From assembly GCA_015067975.1 (NCBI GenBank), contig SVLK01000012.1, forward strand, positions 1-47,779: 47,779 nucleotides of DNA, given 5' to 3'. Source of the stretch: Oscillospiraceae bacterium. GTDB lineage: Bacteria; Bacillota; Clostridia; Oscillospirales; Oscillospiraceae. Position 1 is the stretch's first letter. Each line of letters opens with the position of its first letter. Made by a program: the position numbers and the translations under genes. The notes under the pieces were generated by a model, which saw nothing but the letters and a program-made list of their open reading frames with translations, did no database searches and was not told where the DNA came from. Positions 16,492 through 25,045 of the stretch are shown one piece after another.

Positions 16492-19092
16492 TTACAGTTT
16501 CTGCTTCAGTTCATACAGCAAATTCAGCGCCTCGATGGGGCTGAGGCTGTCCACCTGCGTGCGGCGCAGCGCCGCGATGGCCTCCGCTTCGCCCATGGCG
16601 GCAAAGGACACCTGATCGTCCTCCACCGCGCTGACGGCGGCGGGTTTACCGGCTTCCTCTTCCAGTTCGCGCAAAATCTTCTTGGCGCGGCCCAGTACCG
16701 AATCCGGCAGACCGGCCAGACGGGCCACCTCGATACCATAGCTGCGGTCAGCGCCGCCGGGGATGATCTTGCGCAGGAAGATGATCTCCTCACCACGGGT
16801 ACGAACAGCGATATTATAGTTCTTTACACCGCGCAGCTGGTGCTCCATGTCGGTCAGCTCGTGGTAGTGGGTAGCAAACAAGGTTTTAGCACCCAGCTTT
16901 TTGGGGTCAGCGCAGTATTCCAACACCGCACGGGCGATGGACATGCCGTCAAAGGTGGATGTGCCGCGGCCGATTTCATCGAGGATCAGCAAACTCTTAT
17001 CCGTAGCAGCATGAAGGATCTCGCTGACCTCCGTCATCTCCACCATGAAAGTGGACTGACCGGCACTCAGGTCGTCGGAGGCGCCGATACGGGTGAAAAT
17101 GCGGTCCACCACGCCCAGATGGGCAGAGGATGCCGGCACGAAAGAGCCGATCTGTGCCATCAGCACAATCAGCGCCACTTGGCGCATGTAAGTAGATTTA
17201 CCGGCCATGTTAGGGCCTGTGATAATGGCAGCGCGATCCTCGGTCTTTCCCATGTATGTATCGTTGGGCACAAACAGACTGTCCGAACGCATACGCTCCA
17301 CTACCGGATGGCGGCCGGCATGGATCTCGATAACGCCGGAATCGTCCACCACAGGGCAACAGTAGTTATTCTTCACCGCCACAGCTGCCAGCGAGCACAG
17401 GCAATCCAGCTCTGCAATGGCAGCGGCGGTCTGCTGCACGCGGCTCACATTGGCTGCGATCTGCAGACGCACGCGGTTGAAGATCTCATACTCCAGCGCA
17501 CCTACGCGGTCGGCGGCGGAGAGGATATCATGCTCCAGATCTTTCAGTTCCTGGGTAATAAAACGCTCACCGTTGACCAGCGTCTGTTTGCGGATATAGG
17601 TTTCCGGCACCATGTCGCGGAAGGAGTTGGACACCTCGATGTAGTAACCGAAGACCTTGTTGTAGCCGATCTTCAGCGTACGGATGCCGGTGCGCTCTTT
17701 CTCCTCCGCTTCCATGGAGGCGATGATGCCCTTGCCGCCGTGGAGGATGCCGCGCAGGCGGTCTACTTCGGCATCGTACCCATCGCGGATGATCTCGCCC
17801 TCCCGGACAGAGAAGGGCGGCTCGTCCACCAGCGTGGTGGCGATCAGCTCGGCAAGATCGTCCAGCGTATCCAGTTCCTGATGCAGCGCCGCCAGACGTC
17901 CCTTGGCAAATCCGGACAGCTGCGCTTTCACAGCAGGCAGCTTTTCCATGGCGCTGCGCAGTGCCACTAAATCGCGGCCACCGGCGCTGCCGTAGACGAT
18001 ACGGCCCATGAGCCGCTCCATATCACTGATACCGCTAAGGGCGAGGATCAGCTCTTCCCGGGCAACCGTGTTGTCCACCAGCGCCGTGACGGCGGCGTTG
18101 CGGCGGTTGATCTCCGTCACGCTCAGCAACGGACGCTCCAGCCACGAGCGCATGCATCGCGCACCCATCGCAGTTTTGGTTTTATCCAGCACCCACAGAA
18201 GGCTGCCCTTTTTCTCCTTACTGCGCAGCGTTTCCGTCAGCTCCAAGTTGCGCCGCGATGTCAGGTCCAACTCCATAAAGCGGCCCTGCTCGTAGTAGTC
18301 CAGCGCATCAATATGGCTCAGGTCGGTCTTCTGCGTCTCGTGCACATAGCTCAGCAGCGCACCCAGCGCCAGCGCCGCAGCACCGTTGTTACGGGGCAGG
18401 GCAGCAAAGCCTTCCTCACCAAACTGGGCGCGGATGGTCTTTTCCGCATCTTCCATCTTAAAGCGGCCAACCGGCAGCTTTTCCACGTGGCAGCGGAACT
18501 TGTCCTGCAATGCAGTGCGCAGCTGCTCGTTGAAATACACGCCCTCGTTCACCACTGCCTCAGCAGGGGAGAACCGTCCCAGTTCGTTGAGCAAATGGCT
18601 CACGCGCTCCGCGCCGGAAAAAGCGGTGGCATGGGTCTTGCCGGTAGAAATATCACAGGCGCACAACGCAGCGTTATCGTCATCGAGGTAGAGGGCAGCG
18701 CAGAAGTTGCTGCGGCCTTCCTCTAAACACGCAGAATCGATCACCGTGCCGGGGGTAATAACACGGATGATATCGCGCTTTACCAACCCCTTGGCCGTGG
18801 CGGGATCTTCCGTCTGTTCGCAGATAGCCACCTTATAGCCCTTGGCAATCAAGCGGGCAATGTAGGCATCGCTGGCATGATAAGGGATGCCGCACATGGG
18901 GATGCGTTCCTCCGCAGACTTGGTTTTGTCCTTATCGCGGCTGGTCAGCGTTAAGTCCAGTTCCTTGGACGCCGTGCGGGCGTCAGAACCGAACATTTCA
19001 TAAAAATCGCCTAAGCGGAAAAAGAGGATGGAGTCCTGATTTTGCTCCTTGATCTCCAGATACTGGCGCATCATAGGGGTCAGTTCTGCCAT
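16492..19092 (-). CDS. mutS: DNA mismatch repair protein MutS
   Basis: An 866-residue mismatch sensor. The mismatch-binding Phe-x-Glu is in FFRLGDFYEMF (about 24-34). The ABC ATPase has Walker A GPNMAGKST (about 625-633), Walker B DEIGRGTST and a FATHYHEL switch. The length is normal for MutS1. The C-terminal end has a short helical tail (SLSPIEALNLLYELKQKL) typical for the tetramer/beta-clamp region. AGGAGG precedes the ATG. It follows miaB by 31 bases. Confidence 0.98.
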   Translation of the reverse strand: MAELTPMMRQYLEIKEQNQDSILFFRLGDFYEMFGSDARTASKELDLTLTSRDKDKTKSAEERIPMCGIPYHASDAYIARLIAKGYKVAICEQTEDPATAKGLVKRDIIRVITPGTVIDSACLEEGRSNFCAALYLDDDNAALCACDISTGKTHATAFSGAERVSHLLNELGRFSPAEAVVNEGVYFNEQLRTALQDKFRCHVEKLPVGRFKMEDAEKTIRAQFGEEGFAALPRNNGAAALALGALLSYVHETQKTDLSHIDALDYYEQGRFMELDLTSRRNLELTETLRSKEKKGSLLWVLDKTKTAMGARCMRSWLERPLLSVTEINRRNAAVTALVDNTVAREELILALSGISDMERLMGRIVYGSAGGRDLVALRSAMEKLPAVKAQLSGFAKGRLAALHQELDTLDDLAELIATTLVDEPPFSVREGEIIRDGYDAEVDRLRGILHGGKGIIASMEAEEKERTGIRTLKIGYNKVFGYYIEVSNSFRDMVPETYIRKQTLVNGERFITQELKDLEHDILSAADRVGALEYEIFNRVRLQIAANVSRVQQTAAAIAELDCLCSLAAVAVKNNYCCPVVDDSGVIEIHAGRHPVVERMRSDSLFVPNDTYMGKTEDRAAIITGPNMAGKSTYMRQVALIVLMAQIGSFVPASSAHLGVVDRIFTRIGASDDLSAGQSTFMVEMTEVSEILHAATDKSLLILDEIGRGTSTFDGMSIARAVLEYCADPKKLGAKTLFATHYHELTDMEHQLRGVKNYNIAVRTRGEEIIFLRKIIPGGADRSYGIEVARLAGLPDSVLGRAKKILRELEEEAGKPAAVSAVEDDQVSFAAMGEAEAIAALRRTQVDSLSPIEALNLLYELKQKL

Positions 19093-19123
19093 GCAATAAC
19101 CTCCTTTGATCAGTTAAATCACG

Positions 19124-20536
19124 TTACAGCATCTCGCCGAACAGCGCCCATGTGTTGCTGTCGGTGATCTTTACCATTTGATAGGTTCCCAGCGCACGCT
19201 TATCGCCCACCAGATGCACCAGTCGGCCGCCGGCAGTGCGGGCGGACAAGGGCCAACGCGCATCGTCCGTTTCTCCGTCCACCAGTACGCGGACGGTTTT
19301 ACCCACATACTCGCTGTGGAGTCGGGCAGAAATCTCGTTCTGCGCATCGCACAGACGATCAAACCACACCTGCTTTTCACTTCTGGGAACAGGGTCTTCC
19401 ATCTTCGCCGCCGGCGTACCGGGACGGGGAGAGAAGATAAAGGTAAACAGAGCTTCAAACTCCACCTGCCGCACCAGCTCCACCGTTTCCATGGCTTCTT
19501 TCTCCGTTTCACCGGGGAAGCCGATGATCACATCGCTGGTCAGCACCAGCTCCGGCATGACCTTGCGGGCATAAGTGATAAGATCCAGATACTTCGCCTT
19601 ATCATAGGGGCGGTTCATGGCACGCAGCACACGATCGCAGCCGGACTGCACCGGCAGGTGCAGCTGCTTGGCCACATGGCGGCACTCGGCCATGGCGTCA
19701 AACAGCTCATAGGTGGCATCCTTGGGCTGGGAAGACATGAAGCGGATCAGGTAGTCGCCCTCGATCTCGTCGATGGCACGCAGCAGCGTTGCAAAATTAT
19801 ATCCTGTGCCCAGATCCTTGCCGTAGGAGTTGACATTCTGGCCCAGCAGCGTAATCTCCTTGTAGCCGGCTTCCACCAGCTCGCGCACCTCGGCGATGAT
19901 TTTTTCCGGGTCGCGGCTGCGCTCACGGCCGCGTACATAGGGCACAATGCAGTACGAGCAGAAGTTGTTGCACCCGTACATAATGGACACCCATGCCTTG
20001 ATGTCGCCCTCGCGCACCACAGGCATGCCTTCGGCAATATGGCCATGTTCATCTTCCACGCTGAACACACGGCCGCGGCGGGTATAGACCTGATACAACA
20101 GTTCCGGGAACTTCCACATGGCCTGAGGGCCAAACACCAAATCCACATGGCGATAGGACTGGCGTACCTTTTCCGCCACCTCGGAGCGCTGGGCCATGCA
20201 ACCGCACAGGCAGATGATCTGCTGCGGATTAGCTTTTTTCGTGTGGGTCAGCGCACCCAGCATGCCGTACACCCGCTTTTCCGCATGGTCACGGATGGCG
20301 CAGGTATTCATCACAATGATGTCAGCCTGCTCCGCTTTGTCCGTCAGTTCGCAGCCCATAGCACGCAGCATTCCCATAATATTCTGGCTGTCGGCCACAT
20401 TCTGCTGGCAGCCGAAGGTATCTACCATGGCTTTGGGCGTTCTTCCCCAACCATCGTGGATATCCTTAATTTTTTCTTCAAATGCCCGCTGACGCTGCAT
20501 TTGCGCATCGCTGAGCAGAACTTCTTTTCTATCCAA
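19124..20536 (-). CDS. miaB: tRNA-2-methylthio-N6-dimethylallyladenosine synthase MiaB
   Basis: A 470-residue radical-SAM methylthiotransferase that adds 2-methylthio to i6A37 of tRNA. The N-terminal cluster ligands are Cys43, Cys79 and Cys113. The radical SAM triad is in GCNNFCSYCIVP (about 188-195). A C-terminal TRAM domain follows. The start is set at a TTG (20536) because GGGAGG lies six bases upstream; the in-frame ATG at 20557 has no ribosome binding site and would span it. First gene of the mutS-mutL-miaA-hfq run. Confidence 0.96.
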   Translation of the reverse strand: MDRKEVLLSDAQMQRQRAFEEKIKDIHDGWGRTPKAMVDTFGCQQNVADSQNIMGMLRAMGCELTDKAEQADIIVMNTCAIRDHAEKRVYGMLGALTHTKKANPQQIICLCGCMAQRSEVAEKVRQSYRHVDLVFGPQAMWKFPELLYQVYTRRGRVFSVEDEHGHIAEGMPVVREGDIKAWVSIMYGCNNFCSYCIVPYVRGRERSRDPEKIIAEVRELVEAGYKEITLLGQNVNSYGKDLGTGYNFATLLRAIDEIEGDYLIRFMSSQPKDATYELFDAMAECRHVAKQLHLPVQSGCDRVLRAMNRPYDKAKYLDLITYARKVMPELVLTSDVIIGFPGETEKEAMETVELVRQVEFEALFTFIFSPRPGTPAAKMEDPVPRSEKQVWFDRLCDAQNEISARLHSEYVGKTVRVLVDGETDDARWPLSARTAGGRLVHLVGDKRALGTYQMVKITDSNTWALFGEML

Positions 20537-20596
20537 ATTTGACCTCCCGACCGCCATTTTTGAAAAAAGGCGATACTGTCCGAATTTAACTTAAAT

Positions 20597-20625
20597 ATTA
20601 TAACATACATTGCCCGACAGCACAA
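20597..20625 (-). promoter_or_regulatory. sigma-A promoter of the miaB-mutSL-miaA-hfq run
   Basis: Minus strand: -35 TTGTGC (20620-20625), 17-bp spacer, -10 TATAAT (20597-20602), about 60 bp before the miaB start. Confidence 0.6.
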
Positions 20626-20670
20626 GAAATGCACGAAAGAAAACCGACGCATTTCCCCATCATTGCGCGG

Positions 20671-20699
20671 TTGCAAATTCCCCCCGTTTGGGATATGAT
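20671..20699 (+). promoter_or_regulatory. sigma-A promoter of lspA
   Basis: TTGCAA (20671-20676), 17-bp spacer, TATGAT (20694-20699). Transcription from about 20706 excludes the in-frame ATG codons at 20629 and 20695 as lspA starts. Confidence 0.6.
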
Positions 20700-20733
20700 A
20701 GGTAAAAAGATTTCGGGAAAGGGCCCTTATCAC

Positions 20734-21234
20734 ATGCTGTATCTACTGCTTTTTGTTGCCACGATCGCTACTGACCAGTGGCTGAAATATTGGACTGTCA
20801 ACACACTGGAGTTGGGCGAGTCTACGCCCTTTTTGCCCCACATCATGCAGCTGACCCGCCTGCACAATTACGGTGCCGGCTGGTCTATGCTCTCGGGCAA
20901 AACGGTGCTGTTGGTGGTTCTCACCGCCGTCATGTTAATTGGCGTCGCCGCTTTGCTTTTCAAGAAAATCGTGCGCCATCCGCTGGGTGTCATTGCCTGC
21001 GTGCTGGTTCTGGGTGGCGGTATTGGCAATATGATCGACCGCATCACTCTGGGTTATGTGGTGGACATGTTTGATCTGCTGCTATTTAACTACCCCATCT
21101 TTAATCTGGCTGACTGTTTCGTGGTAGTCGGCGCCATCCTCGGCTGCATCTACTACCTGTGGCTGTACGAAAAATACGACGCAAAGAAAAAGGAGAGCGC
21201 TGATGGAACCGAAGATTCTGCAAGCGACAAGTGA
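20734..21234 (+). CDS. lspA: lipoprotein signal peptidase LspA
   Basis: A 166-residue four-helix membrane aspartic protease that cleaves the signal peptide of prolipoproteins after lipidation. Family motifs are TDQWLKYW, HNYGAGWS, and the catalytic aspartates in GNMIDRITLGYVVD and FNLADCF. The ATG at 20734 fits the normal LspA length and the promoter position; the upstream site is a modest GGGAAAGGG. It overlaps the following pseudouridine synthase gene by 32 bases. Lipoproteins in this window (31693 and 42018) would be substrates. Confidence 0.96.
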   Translation: MLYLLLFVATIATDQWLKYWTVNTLELGESTPFLPHIMQLTRLHNYGAGWSMLSGKTVLLVVLTAVMLIGVAALLFKKIVRHPLGVIACVLVLGGGIGNMIDRITLGYVVDMFDLLLFNYPIFNLADCFVVVGAILGCIYYLWLYEKYDAKKKESADGTEDSASDK

Positions 21235-22123
21235 AGATGCCGGTACGCGGCTGGACAGCTTTCTCTCCGCCCATTTGGAGGGTGTCAGCCGCAGCGCAGC
21301 GGCCCGTCTGCTTGCGGATGGGCAGGTGCTCTGCAACGGAAACATTCTGAGCAAGAGCGAGCGCATCATCGGCAGCGAAACCATTTACGTTACTTTGCCG
21401 GAAGCGGTAGAAACCACCGTCACAGCGCAGGACATTGCGTTGGACGTAGTGTACGAAGACGACGACGTGATCGTGGTCAACAAGCCTACCGGCTTGGTGG
21501 TACATCCGGCACCGGGACATCCCGACGGCACGCTGGTCAACGCTCTGCTGCACCACTGCGGCGATTCTCTGTCCGGTGTGGGCGGAGAAAAACGCCCCGG
21601 CATCGTCCACCGCATCGACCGCGATACCAGCGGACTGATCATCGCCGCCAAGAACGATGCCGCCCATCTGGCCTTATCGGCGCAGCTGGCTGACCACACG
21701 CTCTCACGCACCTATGAATGTCTGGTGGTGGGCAATCTGCGCGAAGATACCGGTACCATCGACGCACCGATCGGCCGTCACCATACCGACCGCAAAAAAA
21801 TGACGGTAACCCCCCACAACAGCCGCCACGCCGTGACCCACTGGGAAGTGATCGCCCGCTACCGCGGCGTGACGCATGTGCGCTGCCGACTGGAAACAGG
21901 CCGTACCCATCAAATCCGTGTGCATATGGCCCACATCGGTCATCCTATTTTAGGCGATACGGTATACGGCGCCAAAAAGCCTGTTCCCGGTCTGACCGGT
22001 CAGTGCCTGCACGCTGTAGCACTGCGCTTTATCCATCCACGCACCGGAGAAACAGTGGCATTGCACTGCCCGCTGCCGGAGGAGTTTCAGGCATACTTGA
22101 AAAAACTGGCCAATCAGCTTTGA
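21203..22123 (+). CDS. RluA/RluD-family pseudouridine synthase
   Basis: A 306-residue enzyme that isomerises uridine in RNA, likely in the large-subunit rRNA. An S4 RNA-binding domain (about 15-75) precedes the catalytic domain with HRIDRDTSGL, where Asp139 is the catalytic nucleophile. The length and domain layout match RluD (ylyB in Bacillus), which also lies next to lspA in Bacillota. AGGAG precedes the ATG, which is inside the end of lspA, so translation is probably coupled. Confidence 0.94.
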   Translation: MEPKILQATSEDAGTRLDSFLSAHLEGVSRSAAARLLADGQVLCNGNILSKSERIIGSETIYVTLPEAVETTVTAQDIALDVVYEDDDVIVVNKPTGLVVHPAPGHPDGTLVNALLHHCGDSLSGVGGEKRPGIVHRIDRDTSGLIIAAKNDAAHLALSAQLADHTLSRTYECLVVGNLREDTGTIDAPIGRHHTDRKKMTVTPHNSRHAVTHWEVIARYRGVTHVRCRLETGRTHQIRVHMAHIGHPILGDTVYGAKKPVPGLTGQCLHAVALRFIHPRTGETVALHCPLPEEFQAYLKKLANQL

Positions 22124-22139
22124 TCAGGAGGATCGTTTT

Positions 22140-23066
22140 ATGAAAACATTTCTCAATATTTTGGGCGCTATTGTCGCCACGTTTCTCAGCTTAATTCTTA
22201 TCTGTGTGCTCTTGGTGCTGCCCATTTTTCAAGGGACTGTCGGTCTGCTGCAGCAGCGCTCACTGGAGGCTGTCATTGAAGAAATCGATCTAGAGGAAGT
22301 TCTTCTCACCGCCCCGGAGCTGACACAGGCATTGAGCGAAAGCGGCATCAGCGAAGAGGCTGCCCGCGCCCTGCTGGAATGCGATGCCGTGGAGGAATTG
22401 CTGCAGAGTGTGGCCGGAGATGCCCTAAAGGCACTGCGCGGTGAATTCACACAGGCAAACCTTACGGCAGCCGGCCTGCAGGATCTGGTCAAGGAATACC
22501 GCGAAGAACTGGTAGAAGTCGTCCTCCTGATGGCTCCTGCAGAGCTCGCTTTGAATGCAGAAGGTGCAAATCTGATTCTTGATCAGCTGGTCTCCGAACA
22601 GGGTGATTTACTGATTACCACCATTAACGACGCACTTGTGCAGCTGCAGCAGGAGATGCAGGCACAAAATATCACCGCCGCTATTTTGCTGGTCACCGAC
22701 GGTGTTGCAACGGCTATACTGATCGGCGTTGCTCTGGTGTTGGCCGGTTTGATTTATCTGTGTCGCCTGCGTCACGCACAAGGTCTTATGTGGCTGGGTG
22801 TGGATGCCATTATCGCCGCGCTGCCCTCGCTGGCCATCGCGGTGGCACTGATGGGACGGCGGCTGGCGATGTTCATCACACCGGAGCAGTCCGTCATCGC
22901 CGTCATCGAGCCTTTACTGCACCACGCCGGTATTTCCGTGCTGATTGGGAGCGTAATTCTGATTGCACTGGGTGCATTGAGCATTATCGGTTTTGTGCTG
23001 CTGCGCGACCGCCGCATGAAAAAAGAAGCAGCCGCTGCCCAAACAGCGCTGCCGGAAGTGGAGTAA
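22140..23066 (+). CDS. uncharacterised multi-pass membrane protein
   Basis: A 308-residue protein that is not recognised. It has an N-terminal membrane segment (about 7-32), an acidic extracytoplasmic part of about 140 residues rich in Glu, Leu and Ala (LEAVIEEIDLEEVLLTAPEL), then three more predicted membrane segments (about 182-205, 213-235, 252-285) and a short basic tail. AGGAGG precedes the ATG. It starts 16 bases after the pseudouridine synthase, so it belongs to the lspA unit. A chaperone or envelope-sensing role is possible, but no function is shown. Confidence 0.75.
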   Translation: MKTFLNILGAIVATFLSLILICVLLVLPIFQGTVGLLQQRSLEAVIEEIDLEEVLLTAPELTQALSESGISEEAARALLECDAVEELLQSVAGDALKALRGEFTQANLTAAGLQDLVKEYREELVEVVLLMAPAELALNAEGANLILDQLVSEQGDLLITTINDALVQLQQEMQAQNITAAILLVTDGVATAILIGVALVLAGLIYLCRLRHAQGLMWLGVDAIIAALPSLAIAVALMGRRLAMFITPEQSVIAVIEPLLHHAGISVLIGSVILIALGALSIIGFVLLRDRRMKKEAAAAQTALPEVE

Positions 23067-23091
23067 TACACTTTTCGATCTTCAAGCAAAC

Positions 23092-23125
23092 AAAAAAGTC
23101 CCGATCCATTTGGATCGGGACTTTT
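23092..23125. terminator. bidirectional terminator
   Basis: AAAAGTCCCGATCC/GGATCGGGACTTTT stem with a 4-base loop. It ends the lspA unit rightward and tRNA-Val leftward. Confidence 0.85.
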
Positions 23126-23200
23126 GGTGCGCGGTACAGGACTCGAACCTGTGACCCCATGCACGTCAAGCATGTGCTCTACCAGCTGAGCTAACCGCGC
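23125..23200 (-). tRNA. tRNA-Val(GAC)
   Basis: A 76-nt cloverleaf with acceptor GCGCGGT/ACCGCGC, D-arm AGCTCAGCTGGTAGAGC, anticodon loop TTGACGT (anticodon GAC), T-arm GGTTCGAGTCC and an encoded CCA (23125-23127). Confidence 0.97.
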
Positions 23201-23214
23201 GGAGAACGTTAATT

Positions 23215-23243
23215 ACTATACACGAATTATATTGCTTTGTCAA
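23215..23243 (-). promoter_or_regulatory. promoter of tRNA-Val
   Basis: Minus strand: perfect TTGACA (23238-23243), 17-bp spacer, TATAGT (23215-23220), about 8 bp from the mature 5' end. Confidence 0.8.
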
Positions 23244-23251
23244 CACTTTTC

Positions 23252-23280
23252 TTGCTAATTGCAGAAAATTTTGCTATACT
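23252..23280 (+). promoter_or_regulatory. promoter of the SDR gene
   Basis: TTGCTA (23252-23257), 17-bp spacer, TATACT (23275-23280), about 32 bp before the ATG. Confidence 0.65.
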
Positions 23281-23311
23281 TAATTCACATTTGCTGTAAG
23301 GAGCGTTTTTC

Positions 23312-24046
23312 ATGGAAAAAATCGCACTGGTTACCGGATCTTCCCGCGGCATCGGCCGCGCTATCGCCGCACTTTTAGCTCGCAGCGGCTGGGCTGTATG
23401 TATCAATTACCGCGTCCGTCGTGACTGCGCCGAAGATCTGGCCGCCCAACTCACCGCAGAGGGCTGCCGCGTCATGGTCTGTCAAGCCGACGTGTCTGAC
23501 CACGCGGCAGTAGCTGCCATGGTGCACCGCGTGGAGGAAACTTTTGGCCCCGTTTCGCTTCTGGTCAATAACGCCGGCATTGCCGGGCAGGCTCTGTTTC
23601 AGGACGTCACCGATCAGATGTGGCACCGTTATTTCGCTGTCAATGTAGACGGCGCGTTTCATTGCACGCAAGCCGTTTTGCCCCACATGCTGCACGAGCA
23701 CGAGGGCTGCATCATCAACATTTCTTCTATTTGGGGATTGCGTGGCGCCAGCTGCGAGGTAACATATTCTACTACCAAGCATGCATTGATCGGTTTGACC
23801 CGCTCTCTGGCAGCAGAGCTGGGCCCCTCCCACATCCGTGTTAACTGCGTCGCCCCGGGCGTGATCAAAACCGATATGCTGGACGCTCTGCCCCCCGAAG
23901 CGTTGCCGCAGCTGGCAGAGGATACACCCTTGGGCCGACTGGGCACACCGGAGGATATCGCCTACGCCATCGCTTTTCTTGCTGATGAAAAGGCTTCCTT
24001 TATTACCGGTCAGGTACTAACCTCCGACGGAGGCTTCCTGCTATAA
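23312..24046 (+). CDS. SDR-family oxidoreductase (FabG-like)
   Basis: A 244-residue classical short-chain dehydrogenase. The cofactor loop is GSSRGIG (9-15), NNAG is at 86-89, and the catalytic set is Asn111, Ser139, Tyr152 and Lys156 (YSTTK). Length and motifs match 3-oxoacyl-ACP reductases of the FabG type, but it stands alone without other fatty-acid genes, so the substrate is uncertain. Arg residues after the second strand (NYRVRRD) suggest NADPH. It has its own promoter and terminator. AAGGAG precedes the ATG. Confidence 0.88.
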   Translation: MEKIALVTGSSRGIGRAIAALLARSGWAVCINYRVRRDCAEDLAAQLTAEGCRVMVCQADVSDHAAVAAMVHRVEETFGPVSLLVNNAGIAGQALFQDVTDQMWHRYFAVNVDGAFHCTQAVLPHMLHEHEGCIINISSIWGLRGASCEVTYSTTKHALIGLTRSLAAELGPSHIRVNCVAPGVIKTDMLDALPPEALPQLAEDTPLGRLGTPEDIAYAIAFLADEKASFITGQVLTSDGGFLL

Positions 24047-24057
24047 CCCTCAAAGTG

Positions 24058-24098
24058 CTAAAACACCGTTTGGACTTTCGTCCAAACGGTGTTTTTTT
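24058..24098. terminator. bidirectional terminator
   Basis: A 15-bp stem AAACACCGTTTGGAC/GTCCAAACGGTGTTT with loop TTTC and a T-run, shared by the convergent SDR and S24 repressor genes. Confidence 0.9.
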
Positions 24099-24846
24099 AT
24101 TCCGGAAGGGGTTGAGCGTGCATCATCACGCGGCCAAAGCAGGTAAGACTGCGCCCGCTGCCCCGGGTAAATACCACGTCAGCATCCGAACGTTTTCGAT
24201 TGAGAGAAAACAGGTACACAATTCCCATGGGATCTTTATAGTACTGCTTGCATACCATGTCGCCGTCCACGCAAAAAATACCGATGTCTCCGCTCCGCAG
24301 CGGGTCGTGGTTGACATAAACCACAGAGCCGTCGGTAATCTGGGGTTCCATGGAGTCTCCTTGGATTCGCACCGCCAATTCTGCACCTACCGGCACATCA
24401 GCGGTCACCGTCAGCGGCTCGAAATCTTCCCCAAATACCGGCGCAGCGTAACCCGCTGCTGCAGGACTACGGTATAGCGGGATCACCCGCGGCTCCAAAG
24501 GCGGCCTATCGTTTTCCAGTTCCACCTGCCACAGAGACAGTGAATCCACCAGCGTTTGCACCGTCTGCCGGCCGGTCAAGTTCAGGGTTCGGTACTTTTC
24601 TAACAGCAACCGCTCCTCAGCGGAACAGGATGCCTCCGACAGCGCACGAAAACTGTCGCGGTAGAGATAGTTGGGATCCACCTGCAGCGCATCAAACAAT
24701 CGCAACAGAATCTCTTCCTTGGGCGCGCTGATTCCCGTTTCATAGTTACCGATGGCAGAGCGGGAAACCCCCAGTAACTCTGCTAATTCTCCCCGGGACA
24801 TTCCCAGCTCTTCTCTTCGCTGACGCATCCGTGTGCCAAAGCCCAT
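24097..24846 (-). CDS. XRE-HTH repressor with S24 self-cleavage domain (LexA/CI-like)
   Basis: A 249-residue repressor. The N-terminal Cro/C1 HTH spans about 4-58 (SRGELAELLGVSRSAIGNYETG). The C-terminal S24 peptidase-like domain has a candidate Ala131-Gly132 cleavage site in AAAGYAAP, the nucleophile Ser165 in GDSMEP and the general base Lys200 in VCKQYY. Such proteins cut themselves when stimulated, for example by RecA, and release their targets. It is of the phage-CI/HdiR kind rather than true LexA, which has a winged helix. The ATG at 24846 follows GGGGGA; the longer TTG form to 24867 is rejected. Three palindromic operators lie upstream. Confidence 0.9.
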   Translation of the reverse strand: MGFGTRMRQRREELGMSRGELAELLGVSRSAIGNYETGISAPKEEILLRLFDALQVDPNYLYRDSFRALSEASCSAEERLLLEKYRTLNLTGRQTVQTLVDSLSLWQVELENDRPPLEPRVIPLYRSPAAAGYAAPVFGEDFEPLTVTADVPVGAELAVRIQGDSMEPQITDGSVVYVNHDPLRSGDIGIFCVDGDMVCKQYYKDPMGIVYLFSLNRKRSDADVVFTRGSGRSLTCFGRVMMHAQPLPE

Positions 24847-24887
24847 GAGCCTATCCCCCTTCGACAACTTTCGACTCTTTTATCCTC

Positions 24888-24916
24888 ATAGTAGCGCAGT
24901 TTCTTGTGTTTGTCAA
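24888..24916 (-). promoter_or_regulatory. promoter of the S24 repressor gene
   Basis: Minus strand: perfect TTGACA (24911-24916), 17-bp spacer, TACTAT (24888-24893), about 42 bp before the ATG. Confidence 0.75.
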
Positions 24917-24923
24917 TTCATTT

Positions 24924-24940
24924 TAACAAGAATCTTGTTA
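24924..24940. promoter_or_regulatory. operator O1 for the S24 repressor
   Basis: A perfect 7-3-7 palindrome, TAACAAG-AAT-CTTGTTA, 7 bp upstream of the repressor -35. The CAAG-N3-CTTG core recurs at O2 and O3. Confidence 0.7.
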
Positions 24941-24948
24941 TTTTAGTC

Positions 24949-24977
24949 TTGACACACCAAGAATCTTGTGATATCTT
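24949..24977 (+). promoter_or_regulatory. divergent plus-strand promoter covered by operator O2
   Basis: TTGACA (24949-24954), 17-bp spacer, TATCTT (24972-24977). Operator O2 fills the spacer, the usual layout of a repressed promoter. No gene follows on this strand before the terminator near 25041. Confidence 0.55.
24957..24969. promoter_or_regulatory. operator O2
   Basis: CCAAG-AAT-CTTGT, the second copy of the CAAG-N3-CTTG palindrome, inside the spacer of the divergent promoter. Confidence 0.65.
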
Positions 24978-24987
24978 ATCCTTGCTC

Positions 24988-25000
24988 ACAAGATTCTTGG
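24988..25000. promoter_or_regulatory. operator O3
   Basis: ACAAG-ATT-CTTGG, the third copy, in the opposite orientation to O2 and just past the predicted start of the divergent transcript. Core centres are about 32 and 31 bp apart (three helical turns). Confidence 0.65.
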
Positions 25001-25012
25001 TTTTTGACGGCG

Positions 25013-25041
25013 CAAAAAAGCTCCGCCGAAGCGGAGCTTTT
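25013..25041. terminator. terminator after the nitroreductase gene
   Basis: AAAAGCTCCGC/GCGGAGCTTTT stem with loop CGAA. The better U-run (six) is on the minus strand, for the nitroreductase; on the plus strand TTTTGGTTTT could still end the divergent transcript. Confidence 0.75.
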
Positions 25042-25045
25042 GGTT

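Noticed and set aside
14386-17970. A 1194-codon plus-strand frame opposite miaA, mutL and mutS
   Set aside because: It is antisense to three confidently identified genes, has His/Gln-rich composition typical of a shadow frame and no family motif.
24097-24846. Calling the S24 protein LexA
   Set aside because: Its DNA-binding domain is a Cro/C1 helix-turn-helix rather than the LexA winged helix, and the operators do not match the Bacillota SOS box.
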